Shown here: in pieces, positions 24,076-35,504 of the stretch | Layout of the letters: each line of letters begins with the position of its first letter | Position numbering within the stretch: the stretch's first letter is position 1 | Assembly (NCBI GenBank): GCA_038373885.1 | Contig: JAWZYV010012252.1 | Coordinates: forward strand, 806,001 to 870,000 | Source of the DNA: Cheiracanthium punctorium | Taxonomy: Eukaryota; Arthropoda; Arachnida; Araneae; Cheiracanthiidae | Length of the DNA stretch: 64,000 bases | Reading direction: 5' to 3' | The notes under the pieces: model-generated | What the model saw: the letters and a program-made list of their open reading frames with translations, nothing else | Told to the model about the DNA's origin: nothing | The model's database searches: none | Program-made: the position numbers and the translations under genes

Positions 24076-24425
24076 CGCGTATTCACGTTACATCTGGAGA
24101 AAGTCACCAAAAACTGCAGACCATTGAACAGAGTTGGCAACTGTACCGCAATATAATTAACCACTTTTTGCAAACACAATTGCAAAAATATTTTTTCAAA
24201 GTGGTAATTATCCCACACGTTTAACTTCGAAATTTTTCTATAGGCTAACAATTTCTGTTTTTTAAAAATAGTTATTATATTCCGGAGCAGTTGGCAAATG
24301 TGCATTAGACTGACAGCCACGCGATAGGATCGAACCCTGGAACTTCACACTGCAATCGTCTACCTAAGTTCAACGTCTAGTCCACTCGGAATTTGGTCGG
24401 CTTCGTTCAACCGATTGAACAGAAG
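24076..24425 (-). repeat. tRNA-derived SINE, copy S3, interrupted
   Basis: On the minus strand the head has CCGAGTGGACTAGACG and a B box-like GGGTTCGATCCTA (24327-24337 inverted). The tail TTTCTCCAGATGTAACGTGA matches the SINE at 28741-28992 (TTTCTCCAGACGTAACGTGA). The copy is interrupted by a 148-bp insertion at 24141-24288. This family has a Leu/Ser-type tRNA head, unlike S1, S2 and S5. Confidence 0.72.
24141..24288. mobile_element. 148-bp insertion nested in SINE S3, 9-bp TSD
   Basis: The segment interrupts the SINE and is bordered by a perfect 9-bp direct repeat, AGTTGGCAA, at 24132-24140 and 24289-24297. Its ends are loosely inverted: CTGTACCGCAATATAATTAA on the left against GCTCCGGAATATAATAAC read inward from the right. 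Size, duplication length and inverted ends suggest a small MITE. The superfamily is not clear. Confidence 0.75.
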
Positions 24426-26734
24426 TTTTAAACACAATTATTTCAAGATAATGACCTCAAGATACGGCTCATTGACTAATCATAAATGACTCTGGAACGA
24501 TACATTTAGCACCAAACACGGCTGCATAAAATGAATAGAAAAAGTACCAATTCCTGGGAATAAATCTACGACTTGGGGGTTAATCGAATTAATAAGAGGG
24601 AAACACGAGAAATAACAGTCAGAGGCAATTAAAAGGATTTTAAGAAAATTTTGAAATTGAAATATTTACTTGAAAATATACATTGTTCTATTGATATAAA
24701 TGACTTATATTTTTAAAAATTTCACCTAAAATACATGCTTCAATAAATTATGAAAATAAAGATTTAATTTATAAGGTATACAGATTTTTAATTTTTTATG
24801 CTATCATACAACTCCGAAATTTTACAAATTTATGTAAAATATTTTATTACATATTAATATATTAATATTTTCGATATTCATTACTATAAAGTATGATTGA
24901 GAATTCTTTATAATTCCATTATGAAAAAAATAGCTGTAGAGGAAGCACGTGTTAAATGTAAATAAGCACCAGAAGACACTAAAGAGAGACGATGTAGGAA
25001 ACCATTAGGTTATCCCAATCTCCGGTTATGGGTTCTGTAATCTTCCTTTTATCTACCGTTCAAAGCATCGATGAAAGTCCATCAGCCGTTGACATGTACT
25101 TAAATATACAGATTGTTAAAATCTTCAAAGATAATCATTTCATTGAATCCGTAAAGCTTTCTCGTAACAATATTCTACAGCTTCTTTCTTTCTTTTTTAG
25201 CGAAAACTTTGAGATATTTCATTACTGTCATAATTTTCATTTTTGAGGATTACGTGCTACACGCAATAGACAAACGACTGACACATGTTACTGAAAATGA
25301 TTCATTTCAGGAAGTCTGCATTTCTAGAACGTAAGAATTAACTGCATTTGTAAGGAGATCACGTAACAAAGATTCGAAAATTAGCAGGGGAGGGGGTTGG
25401 TGTTCAGTGAAAGAATTTTTTTTTTTAATTATTGAAAGCTTTCAGGTAATAAAATTATGAATCTATGAATTCAGAAATACTTTTCGAAATCTTATCTTTA
25501 TAAATGTTCTTTATAATTGTCGATATTATTCAAAGCAAAAGTACTTTTTGTTTAAGGGCCCGGATTATTATATGATCATAGACTTAATAAATGTGGATAT
25601 AAAATCTATGATTTTGAATGCGAAGAAAGTTATTGATTATTTTTCACATTTTTTTTTTTTCTGAATTAAACTTTCAATTAGTTTTACAATTTTCTACTTC
25701 TTTCATTTTTTTTTTCTTTTTTAACAAAAATTATTTTCATCGTACTTTATATAGCTTCAAAATACTCTGAATACTTGATTTTTCATAGTCTAAAAAGTTA
25801 TCAATTTTTATTGGATACTTATGTCATTTTTCCTCTTATGAACAAATTTTAAACTTCACGCTCCCGTTAATGACAAAGAAAATCATTATTATTAATATTT
25901 GGCTGTTATTTTTACATTTAATCCTTCTTTTATTCTCAATCAAAATGAACTCCAAATGTTTTTTTTTCCTTCTACTATTTTTTTTTTTTTTATGAAAATT
26001 GGATGTACTTTATAAATTAGATTTTTAGAATAAAAACAATAAGAATTAAAAAGAAAAATAAAAAAAAATAATTAGGAACTACGAAATTTATGATATTTTG
26101 TAGATTCAAGTAATTTGAAGCACTAAATTTTTTAAATTGTTTTCATTTGTTCAAATTGTTGCTTTCATTTTGTTGCTGATGTCAAAATAAAGGTAATTTC
26201 GATTTTTAATGCCAATAACAAATTTAACTTTTGAAAAGGGGCATATTATCTGTCATTTTTTTTCTTGTGATTACTTTGTGAGAGGATACAACAACATGTG
26301 GAACGTAAATCTGAAGGTTTAATTATAATTTACTTTCTTAATTCCCCCAAATTCAAAAATCAATTTTCTATTGAGTTGCTAATTTATAATTATTTGTGGT
26401 TTATTTCTAATTATTTGGCTTGTTAGATCAGTTTAAATTTTATTTTTAGGTTACCTAAACATTATTATGAAGGTTTTTTTTTTATTTAATAGCCTAAATT
26501 TGAAGTCCAAATATATTTTTAGATTTTCTATTTATTAGTTTTTTTAACACATTCGTTTTAAGAATACATCATATTGGAAGAGATCATTTTTTGTGCTACT
26601 TTAAAAGTGCAGATTTTAGAAATAAACCTTTACTATTATAGATGTATTATTTTCGTATTTTCTAATTACACATGTACTTAATTAATATTATTAATGTAAC
26701 TATTGAAGATACTTAAAAACTATGGCCACGCAAT

Positions 26735-27190
26735 TTTAATGTGGGGGTGTCCATCAAACAACACTCTGATTTCAAAGTTAACTCTCTCAAAAACAAAGAT
26801 CAATAAAAGGGCGTAACAAACGGTATATTTATTATACTACAAGCTGTAAAAAGTTTATATAGAAGTTTCGATCTAGTAGTTAGAAAAACCGCTAATAAAT
26901 GGCGCTATAATAGCAGGCCTCCATATTCTCCCGATTTGACTCCTTGTGACAACTTTCTGTGGGGCACATTAAAATACGCTGTCTACTGAAACCATCTCAA
27001 CACGCTGGGCGTGCTTCAATCGCCGACTTATGCGTCTTGTGAATCCATTTCCGTTGAGCCATTACTGTTAGTGATGTCAAATTTCACTGTTCATTTGAAC
27101 CACATCTGTTTGTCGAACGGTGAATATTTAGAAAAGCTTGTGTTATGAGTGCTCTGCAGAGAACCACTTCAACCTTATAGATTATGATTG
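26735..27190 (+). pseudogene. Mariner-like transposase relic
   Basis: At 26915-26989 the frame reads RPPYSPDLTPCDNFLWGTLK followed by YAVY and a stop. This is the third-catalytic-residue motif of mariner-related transposases (PPYSPDLxPxDxxLW). Only scattered similarity can be followed on either side and no terminal repeats were found. The boundaries given are approximate. Confidence 0.72.
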
Positions 27191-28417
27191 CTGATCGATT
27201 TTGACTTACAAAGCCATCTGCAAGCAGTGACGTGCGCATGGTGAGGGATTTGAGAGTTTTGACACCTCCATCGTGAAGAATTTTTTAACATTCAGTCCAT
27301 ATTTTTTTAATATGAAGATCACACCTCTAACATAAGATTATGTCCATAACACCCCCCCCTTGAGAAAATCTGCGTATAAGGCTGTCTGTTAGCAGCTATT
27401 GTAACTATTATTTCGAAACCTCTGCAAAAATTTTGACAGGTCAAAAAATAAGCATGACGTTTGCTGCTTTCTTCTATTTATCTTTTTTTTTTAAGATTTT
27501 TAAATGTGAAAACAGGGTGTTATTTTCTGTACGCCCTGTATATATTCTTTTATAAATCTATAGTATATAATAAAAGTTATTTATTCCCTAATGTATGTTT
27601 CAATTGCAATTCACTTAAGAAAATGTCTTTAATAAAGTTTTGTTGATTCTGTTAATATCTCAGTTATTTCCATGTATGTTTTCAGCAAAAGTAAATAAAT
27701 AAAATTTCCATTTCACAAGTTATTTATATTTTTAAAAACATACTTTATGAGTTAATCCACACAAAAAGGCAATAGACATATAAACATGAGTTTATTCGCT
27801 GCAATAATATTTCAAAAAACAAATCATAGAAGTATCAAACAATTTCATACATAAAAAGTTCAGCAAGGCTTCCATGCTTATAGTCATGTACACTTATCAA
27901 ATATAAAAGTAATTTCCATTGCAGGGTAATTCACCATTTCCAGTCAGCTATTTCTGGTAATCTTTTCTCACATTCCTGGCTATAAAAGCGAAGTACGAGA
28001 TCAAGAGATGTTAGATAAAATGTACTAGAAGTGTTTAGGAGAAGACAAAATGGCTTCTATAATCCTTTGAATGCTTTCTGGTAGCGTTTATGACCTTCTA
28101 GAACAATTTTCATTCGACATACTTCCTGCCCTTTCGAATTTTCTTAGACAAATTATATCTATTTTCGTATTAACCGTTTTAGAGTCTAATTGTAAATATA
28201 TTTTTTAGCATTTAATGTCTCTTTGCATGATTTAACTGTAGATGTACGCATTTTTAACAAACGTGCAAAATATTTATGCCGCAATTTCCATAAATATGCG
28301 TGGACTTTTACAAAATTTGTGTCATTAATATAAGTCCGATACATTATTTTCTATTGCTGCTATTTGTTGAAATTACCTTGTTCTATTTCAGGTATAGGGA
28401 TAAAGGTATAAGGTATT

Positions 28418-29395
28418 CAGGGTATCCCAAAAAGGTAGTAATACGCTTTAACTTTTCATGCACTAGAGATTAAGTGAGCAATGTAAATTGAAAAAAATGT
28501 TCAAATACGGTAGGAAAAAACAATACGTGAGTAAAAAATTTCCTCTGGTTAATTTTTAAAAAGGGACGATTTTTAAATTTGTATATAACCCCCGTGAAAA
28601 AATTCATTCGGTGAAATGTGACCCATACAGACACTAATGAGGTGATGTACAAAATTTTGTAATTATTACCTAAAAAGTGTCGATTTGAAGTCGAGATTTG
28701 AAGATAAATATATGCGGACTTCAATGAAATTTCAATGGCTCTCGAGGCCTAGGATGGCCGAGTGGATGAGGCACTGAACATGGTAGACGGCTGAAGTGTG
28801 AAAGCCCCGCGTTCGGACCTACCGCACGGTTGTCGATCTAACGTTCTGGAGTTTTGGTCGGTTTTCTCCAGACGTAACGTGAATACGCGTTATAACCCCT
28901 TAAAATATCCTCTGACCAAGGCTCCCCTCCCCTAGGGAGTTGCCCTTCGCGTAGACTTGCAGTGATACAAAACAAGCGAACAAATAAACAAATCAATGGC
29001 TTTCGACAACAAAAGAATAACGTGGGATGTTTGGGTTTTGGGGGTCGTCCAGAAATTACGAAAGAAAAGAATTCTTTCTACTCTAGTAATAAACTTTATC
29101 ATTTGCATTCATCTATAGCCCCTGACAATCTTTGTTTAAACATATCTCTGAGACGTTTTACAATGAAAGGCAGAATTTTGTTAGTAATCTTATTAGTGTT
29201 TGGGATTCATTTTACAAATTGAGAAATTTTTGTACGAATTTAAAAAGTGTCACTTTTTGAAAATTAACGGGAGGAATTTTTCTTTAGTAAAGTCTTTTTT
29301 GCTACCTTGTTTTGAACATTCTTCTAGTTACATAGCCCACTTATCTCTAATGGATAAATAATTGAAGTAGTTTACCATCTTTTGGGGACGCCTTG
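28418..29395. mobile_element. Mariner-like MITE hosting a nested SINE
   Basis: The left end CAGGGTATCCCAAAAAGG is mirrored on the right by CAAGGCGTCCCCAAAAGA read inward, both in the CAGGGTNTCCCAAAA style of Tc1/mariner ends. No TA duplication is clear. The interior is non-coding and is split by the SINE at 28741-28992. Without the SINE the host element is about 720 bp. Confidence 0.65.
28741..28992 (+). repeat. tRNA-derived SINE, copy S4, with 9-bp TSD
   Basis: A direct repeat TCAATGGCT (28732-28740 and 28993-29001) brackets the element. The head GGATGGCCGAGTGGATGAGG looks like a Leu/Ser tRNA 5' part with an A box, and GCGTTCGGACC stands for the B box. The tail ends in CAAACAAATAAACAAA-type A-rich sequence. 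It is the same family as S3. A-rich tail plus target duplication indicates insertion by LINE-type reverse transcription. Confidence 0.85.
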
Positions 29396-30077
29396 TGTTA
29401 TGCCAACGTTGCAAAAATATAGCTGAATATAGTTTATGATTTTGAAATTGTCTACCGATCCATGCCACGTCTCTTTCCGTTCACGCTCTTGCCTCCTAAA
29501 AATGCTTATGCATTCCCTATGCAAGGATTCTATTAAAATTATGTAATATTTCTGTTAACTATCGATAGTAGGCTTCGAAAGCCCGTGCCCATTTCGTTTG
29601 CAATTTATGCACAGGGGCACGTAAAAGACCTTGCTTAGAATATGCGAAATTCGTCATTGTTTTACTTGCATGCATTAATCACTAACTCAGTGAGCCATAT
29701 ATGTACAAACAACACATGCACTTCATAGACGGTATTCAACATTTTACTACAAAATAGCGGTAAATTATCCACAATTTGCAACTTCACGCAAATATGGTGT
29801 GATCAAACACCTCATTAGAACCAATTAATGGAGTGAATATATAAAAAAGATTGTGTAGCTAATTTAGAAGCATTTATGGTAAAACTTTGAACTACATTTA
29901 TTAAGAGCATTTGTAGGATGCAGATGGAAAAGTCATATTATCCGCTTTTGCAAAACCCATATATATTTTCTATTTTTAAATTTATATTCTAGCTTTACTA
30001 GAATTATTACAGGTTTAGTACTATGTGCAAGCAGTTGTTATGACGACAAATATATCACAAACAAAATTTTGAAAATA

Positions 30078-30649
30078 TTAGGTTGTAACGAAAGTTTCCC
30101 GCCACCACAAATATCGCCTGCAAACAGTTCACGTTGGTGTGTTTGCTCATATTTTGTCAAACAATATTCGTCATTTGAAAGAAAGATACTTACTTTAGAA
30201 CACTGTGTTGTTAAAAAATATCGTGATCATTAAGTACAAGGTGTCTGAAATGGAACTATCACGTTACTGGATTAGAACCATCATTTACTTCTAGTTCTGT
30301 TGCAAAAAGTGCTACAGAATGTCAAAGAATTATGTGTGTAATTTAGATTCTACTGTTGTATCCTATGGCACTGTGAAGGTTTGGTACTGAAAGTTAAAAA
30401 ACAGGGTCTATGACATTCAAGGAGCAGAGAGCTCTGGACGGCCTACTGATGTTGATGAGGGCCACCTGCGAGAACTTGTGGAAGAAGATCAGTATTTAAC
30501 CACTTGAGAGCTAGCTAAAGAGTTAGACATTAATGCCATGCCCATTAGCCATGCTATGCATCCCATAAACTTCATGTACAAGTTCAATCGCTGGGTGCCG
30601 CATGAGCTGACTCAAGCAGATTTGGCGGAGAACTTTCGTTACAACCTAA
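30078..30649 (+). mobile_element. Internally deleted mariner element
   Basis: The 572-bp element has 19-bp perfect inverted ends, TTAGGTTGTAACGAAAGTT, and is flanked by TA on both sides (30076-30077 and 30650-30651). Only the 5' part of a mariner transposase is left inside. The right end follows directly after the helix-turn-helix-linker region, so the catalytic part was removed by an internal deletion. Confidence 0.9.
30300..30640 (+). pseudogene. Mariner transposase N-terminal fragment
   Basis: The translation shows SSGRPTDVDEGHLRELVEED, a stop at QYLTT, then ELAKELDIN and, further on, KFNRWVPHEL. These match the second helix-turn-helix and the 'GRWVPHEL' linker of mariner (Mos1-type) transposases. 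Stops and frame changes make it non-functional, and the DDD catalytic domain is absent. Confidence 0.85.
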
Positions 30650-30797
30650 TATATCACCTTTTTTTATATTATAATCAGGTTTTTTTTGCATTTTTTCTAA
30701 GAACTAGGTTAAGTGGAATTTGTGAGTTTTGCATCAACAACCTTCATTAGTATTGACAGTTTCTAGTAATAAACAAATGGGATGTTTGTCTATTTAG

Positions 30798-31010
30798 GAT
30801 TTTGTGATAGGATTGTCGGTGCTGGCTCGTGGTTCACTACAAGAGAAACTACGATGGGTGTTTAGCTTATACGACATCAACGGCGATGGATACATCACAA
30901 AAGACGAAATGAGTAGAATTGTGACAGCGATCTACGATATGATGGGCAAGAGCATGGACCCACCTATGGAAGAATTTACAACGAGAGATCACGTAGAAAG
31001 AGTTTTCCAG
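30798..31010 (+). CDS. KChIP exon: end of EF2 to end of EF3 region
   Basis: The acceptor is TCTATTTAG and the donor CAG|GTATTT. The 71 codons, phase 0 at both ends, begin [20 protein letters not shown], pass the complete EF3 loop [12 protein letters not shown], then AIYDMMGK, and end HVERVFQ. The MMGK motif distinguishes KChIPs from frequenin/NCS-1. Confidence 0.96.
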
Positions 31011-32376
31011 GTATTTTCAGTCTCCGGTCTGTGATCTTACTTACTGGCACGAAATTTGAATATTCTGAGAGATAAGCTTACTGCGCTGTGTACTTAATCT
31101 CTGAATTTGGAATGAGCAACATGCAGTGCTCTAATGCCACTCTCAAGTATTCTTTTGCCTATGCTTTGTTTGTTACTCACTGTTGCAGACTGAGTGCAGG
31201 AGATTTCCTACATTTTTCTTTGATTGTTTGAAGGAGCAGTCAAAGAGTGAGCTGCAAAACAACAGCGGTAGAAGAAGGAGAATCTGCATGTTTGCAATTT
31301 CGAAAAGATAAAAATACGCAGGCTAAAACTCTCCTTTACCCGCAGCCAAAGCTTAAAATCGAAATAATAATAATAAAGTAAGATGCGTAAATTTTAGTTA
31401 TACTAAAAGTCCATTAAAATGTGACTACAGATAACTCAAAAAAAAAACATCAGTGTACAGCTACGCAATAGAAAGTGTATAAATATGTCATTACTTTAAG
31501 TGATGGCAGAGCACGGAGTTTTTGTATATTGTAACTAATTAAGCTTAGTCAGCCATTCCAGATTTTAGTGATATTTTTAATTTTCTAAAAATCTCCCAAC
31601 CTATCTACATACTCATTATATTTAAATCTAATTTTAAAGCTAATTTAATTCGTAAACTAGGTTATGAACAAAAGCTTTTCCGGAGAAGTAAAGGATCAAT
31701 TATTTTTTCATTGTTGTTGTTACTGTTAATTACTGTTTATGAGAATTTCCTGCAATGAGATATTGATATAGAAGCAGAAGCAGAATTCAATGCAAACTTA
31801 CTAATTACCTCCGGTTTCCACATACAACATTTTTAAACAAATAGCTTTGAAGCACTTTTGGTTTAATGTTACCTGTGTCAGAAAATAAAAAAGACTTGAA
31901 GTCGTAATATTTTACTCTACATGATATTTTTTTTACAATTAAATAAGCATAACAAACAGTAAAACGTTTTTATTTTAATTTAAATATTTATATTGTTGCT
32001 ATTTATTATAAATTACTTTATTGAACTTTACATACTTAGAAAAATATCTTATTATGCATCAACAAAAACTTAACGTGATAAAGATCGAATTTCGCAAAAA
32101 AAAAATAAAAAATACACTCCTATACTTTCTGTTTAATATTTAAAATATGTTTTACACTCTTTTTGCCTTTTCTATTACGTGTAAAAATGTACCTATTTGA
32201 TAACTTCAAATTTCCGATTCAAATCATGCCTCGAGCTATTATTTTAATTCCTACGGCTATATTTTTAAAAAAATTCATTGTTAATGCGCGGCAAGCAACG
32301 CTTGATATATTTTGGAGACTTTGAGTGCGCTATATCAATGTTTTAGAAGCAGAGAGAAGTAACAAATCCCTTAGAC

Positions 32377-33066
32377 CAGGGATGGGCAAACTTTTTTGGT
32401 CGCGGGCCAAAAATTGAAAAAAAAAAAGTTTGGCGAGCCAAGATAAATTTTTGAAAAATTTCAAGAACAATACACAAGTATTACGATTTAAATATGTTAA
32501 TGAGATGAATGAAATTGCAATTTCATTTTTAAAAGTTCCTTATATTGAGGTTCGAAGTGAGATGCACTGATTCTAAGGAACGATGCTAAATGCTCATCTG
32601 TCAGTTTACTTCTGAAAGGAATTCTCTGAAAGGTTCATATTTGAAAACACTTCTTCTCATATATAAGATGAAGCAAACATAGCACTGATTTTCTGGGCGT
32701 GAGATATTAAATTTGGGAAACTTACTTTCGATAATGATTTGTAAAACTCTGGCATATTTAGAAACAACTGCTTGAGATGATTGTTAGATTGCAATTCAAT
32801 TAATGCAAGCTGCAAATCTGACCTCACTGCTTCACAATTTACGTTGAAAGGCATGGTAAAAATATCCAATTCTGTTTGAATGGCACTGAAATCTTGAAAT
32901 CTGCGTTCGAACTCAAAGTGCACTTTTTTCAAGCCATGTTCATAATTCTTAATATGGATATATAATATATAAATATATATATTCTTTCAATTTCCATCGG
33001 ACCGGCTAATTAAAATTCCACCCGCGGGCCGGATTTGGCCCGCGGGCCGTAGTTTGCCCATCCCTG
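32377..33066 (-). mobile_element. hAT element derivative, perfect TIRs and 8-bp TSD
   Basis: The 690-bp element has perfect 16-bp inverted ends, CAGGGATGGGCAAACT, and a perfect 8-bp duplication CCTTAGAC (32369-32376 and 33067-33074), both hallmarks of hAT. Next to the ends are complementary GC-rich CGCGGGCC blocks. It keeps the 3' part of its transposase gene on the minus strand and has lost the rest. The intact ends could in principle still be recognised by a transposase elsewhere in the genome (inference). Confidence 0.94.
32600..32932 (-). pseudogene. hAT transposase C-terminal dimerisation region, broken
   Basis: The frame from 32932 reads FEFERRFQDFSAIQTELDIF and later LQLALIELQSNNHLKQLF and ISAMFASSYI. 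This matches the C-terminal dimerisation region of the hAT proteins often annotated as GTF2I-repeat-domain 2-like in arthropods. A TGA at about 32657-32659 stands where that family has Cys (SSYIC), and in-frame residues EEVFSNM follow it. The catalytic domain is absent. Confidence 0.85.
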
Positions 33067-33712
33067 CCTTAGACAGTCTCCGTGTATATTTATTGACACG
33101 CATCAACAACATTTAAATAAAATTGTTGTGTTCAGTTAAAATGCATATGTGTAATTTATATTAGTAAAAGTTTAAATTATTTCAGATAGTCAGAATGGTT
33201 ACAAAAGTAAACAAATCTCACATTAGTGGAGCTTTTATTTCTACTAATGACTGACTTGAAAACGGGAATGTCATATTATTTTCAATTGTTCAACTCTGGT
33301 GGGTTCCACCTAGTTTAATTAATTTTTTTCATCTCCGTCATTCATCAGACTTTTAGAAGCCTTCGATACTATACAATAGTTGAAAATCTTTTTAATTATC
33401 ATACTGATGTAGCGAGAGAAATAATTATCCCCAAACTCCAAATATTATCAATATTTTATTTCTATAAAAAGCTTTTTGAGAGACATTCAGTAGTGCAGTT
33501 TGCTTTTAATTTGGACGAGTGTTTATTTAGCAATTTTTTCCCATATCAAAAGAAAATGGGAAAATTTTTAGGATGAAAAAACAATTTAGAACTTCCAACT
33601 TATCAATAGATTGAAATTTAAAGAAATCTGTATATTATGACACTTTTTCTATAAGAATCCTTTTTATTTCTTTCATTAAATAACTTTTCTTTTCTTCTTA
33701 CCTTTTTTGTAG

Positions 33713-33775
33713 AAACTGGATTTAAATAAGGATGGAGTTGTCACAATAGAAGAATTCATGGATTCTTGTACCCAA
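33713..33775 (+). CDS. KChIP exon: EF-hand 4 loop
   Basis: The acceptor CCTTTTTTGTAG and donor CAA|GTAAGG frame 21 codons, KLDLNKDGVVTIEEFMDSCT plus Q. The loop DLNKDGVVTIEE has all ligand positions, including the final Glu. Phase 0 at both ends. Confidence 0.95.
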
Positions 33776-34059
33776 GTAAGGCTTTTTCCCATTTCATCAA
33801 TACGTAACAAAAATTCCAGGGCGCATGTATAATGTAATAAAAAAAAATTAATTGAAACAACTGTACAATAAATCGCAAGAAGATAATGCCTAAAAACACA
33901 AATTCTTTTGATTTTCGCATACCCTTCTTCTGCCCACCTTTTTTTATAAGTTATTCAAATTTTGCTAAAACTTTTATGCCTCTTATAAGTAATAACATTG
34001 CTACCACACATAAATCTAATGTACAGCAACGTTAAAAAATAAATTTTAAATAAACGCCC

Positions 34060-34170
34060 ATTTTACATTATTCGGCCGCCGTTCGTCGCACGGTAAAGTT
34101 ACATATATCAATCTTTTACCATTGACGTACACTTTAATTTGTTACACATATCGCAGAAGCGTCAATCTCC
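34060..34170 (-). repeat. Dispersed repeat R1, copy c (partial)
   Basis: On the minus strand it reads 'AAATTAAAGTGTACGTCAATGG...GATTGATATATGTAAC...GCGACGAACGGCGGCCGAA', which lines up with copies b and d. Only the terminal third of the family is present. Confidence 0.5.
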
Positions 34171-34387
34171 ATATTTAAATTCGCACTAACTTTTTTTTTC
34201 CTTATAGCAAACCCTAGATTTCACATCATATTTCAAACATTTTACTCATTTTAACCACGGATGCCAATTTTCAATAGCAGAAAGTATAATTACATGGCTG
34301 TGCAAAATTTCAAATTTTTACGTTCATTAGTTTAATTTATATTAAAGAAAATGTGTTATTTTCATGAGTTAAGGGACCCTATATAAA

Positions 34388-34614
34388 TTTGGGTGGAATT
34401 CTCCGCCGGTGGTTCACGAAATCGTCGGTTGTTAGCTACCAACTGGGCAGAACCAGTTGTTTGGTTACCGACTGCGATAACAACTCCGGCGGGAAAAGGG
34501 AGGTCTTTTAGCCAATCACATGAACCCCTTGACGCTCCTCCTTAAAACTCCACCTCAAGGCGGGGCAAAGTTAACGACTGCAAAAAATTAACGACGAGCG
34601 GAGAATCCAGCTGT
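34388..34614. repeat. GC-rich fold-prone element, possible MITE
   Basis: Left GGTGGAATTCTCCGC and right GCGGAGAATCCAGC (34598-34611) are imperfect inverted copies. Inside, CCGCCGG/CCGGCGG and GTTACCGAC/GTCGGTT pairs make further inverted matches. The segment is much less AT-rich than its surroundings. No coding potential and no clear target duplication. Confidence 0.5.
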
Positions 34615-35504
34615 TTATTAGGTGACATTTTTTTGAAAATTGCGTAAAATAAACGTAAATTGGATTTCTTTTGCACAAAAATAGGAAAAAGCGGTATTAA
34701 AAAAATAGCACATTTTGGAGCAAATAAATTGGAGGTTTGTACAGTTTGATGGTGAATCTATAAAGTGTCTATTGTTGCGTCTACTACTATTTCCCACCAA
34801 ATAAAATATTTTCCATGTATAGAATTAGATGCGGTAGATGTATGTCTTCCAATACAAAGCCCTATTTCTGAAAAACTAACATCCTCTACATGCCACACAT
34901 GAATTTGACCTTTTTCAATATTTGAAGCGTAAGGTCTTTGGACATCCCTATACTTTATCAAATATCCAACAAACATCCAAAATCACATTTTTCTGTCTAC
35001 ATTTTCATCTGACTATAAATTAAAATATCGTAAAATGTCGCCAATCGTCTTATATTACAGACTTCCAACGATAATATGAAGAAAGTGAAATTACAAACAC
35101 AGTGATAATATTGGGTCGGAAAAAAGTAATTGCGTTTTTTACATAAAATTCCAACAAATAAATTTTCAATCATGAAACCATTCTTAGTATTTGACGGGAG
35201 CTGAGTAACTTCCATGCTTGTAGCCAGATGAGCAGAGAACAGATTCTCACTCCTGGTAACATTTCAACTGTCTAAGAGAACCTTGAAATGTTGAAATACA
35301 CAATAACAATTTCAATACTCGAAAGATTTTCAAAAACGTAAACAGTCGTTTTGCATTTTTTCTTTAAATCATATATACGGACCAAGGAAGTTTTGGACCA
35401 CTGACTAAATATTCTAATTTATATCCTTGATAATCTCAGTACAAAAAACTTTAACACTAGAAACAGTATTTTTCCTGTAAATAATATTTATTTCTTTTAA
35501 ATAT

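Larger units (their letters stand above)
15473..30797 (+). other. Large KChIP intron packed with transposon relics
   Basis: This 15.3-kb intron holds MITEs, SINEs and mariner relics that are listed separately. Between them, 19006-20978 contains an (ATTT)5 run and, at 19790-20030, a less AT-rich patch open on both strands that I cannot assign. 20799-20838 is an A/G-rich run. 21409-22467, 22643-24075, 24426-26734 and 27530-28417 show only AT-rich sequence and homopolymer runs. No unannotated exon was found. The patch at about 22990-23290 is less AT-rich without coding signs. Confidence 0.6.
31011..33712 (+). other. KChIP intron containing a hAT element
   Basis: Apart from the hAT derivative at 32377-33066, the intron is AT-rich with homopolymer runs and shows no exon or other recognised repeat. 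Confidence 0.6.
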
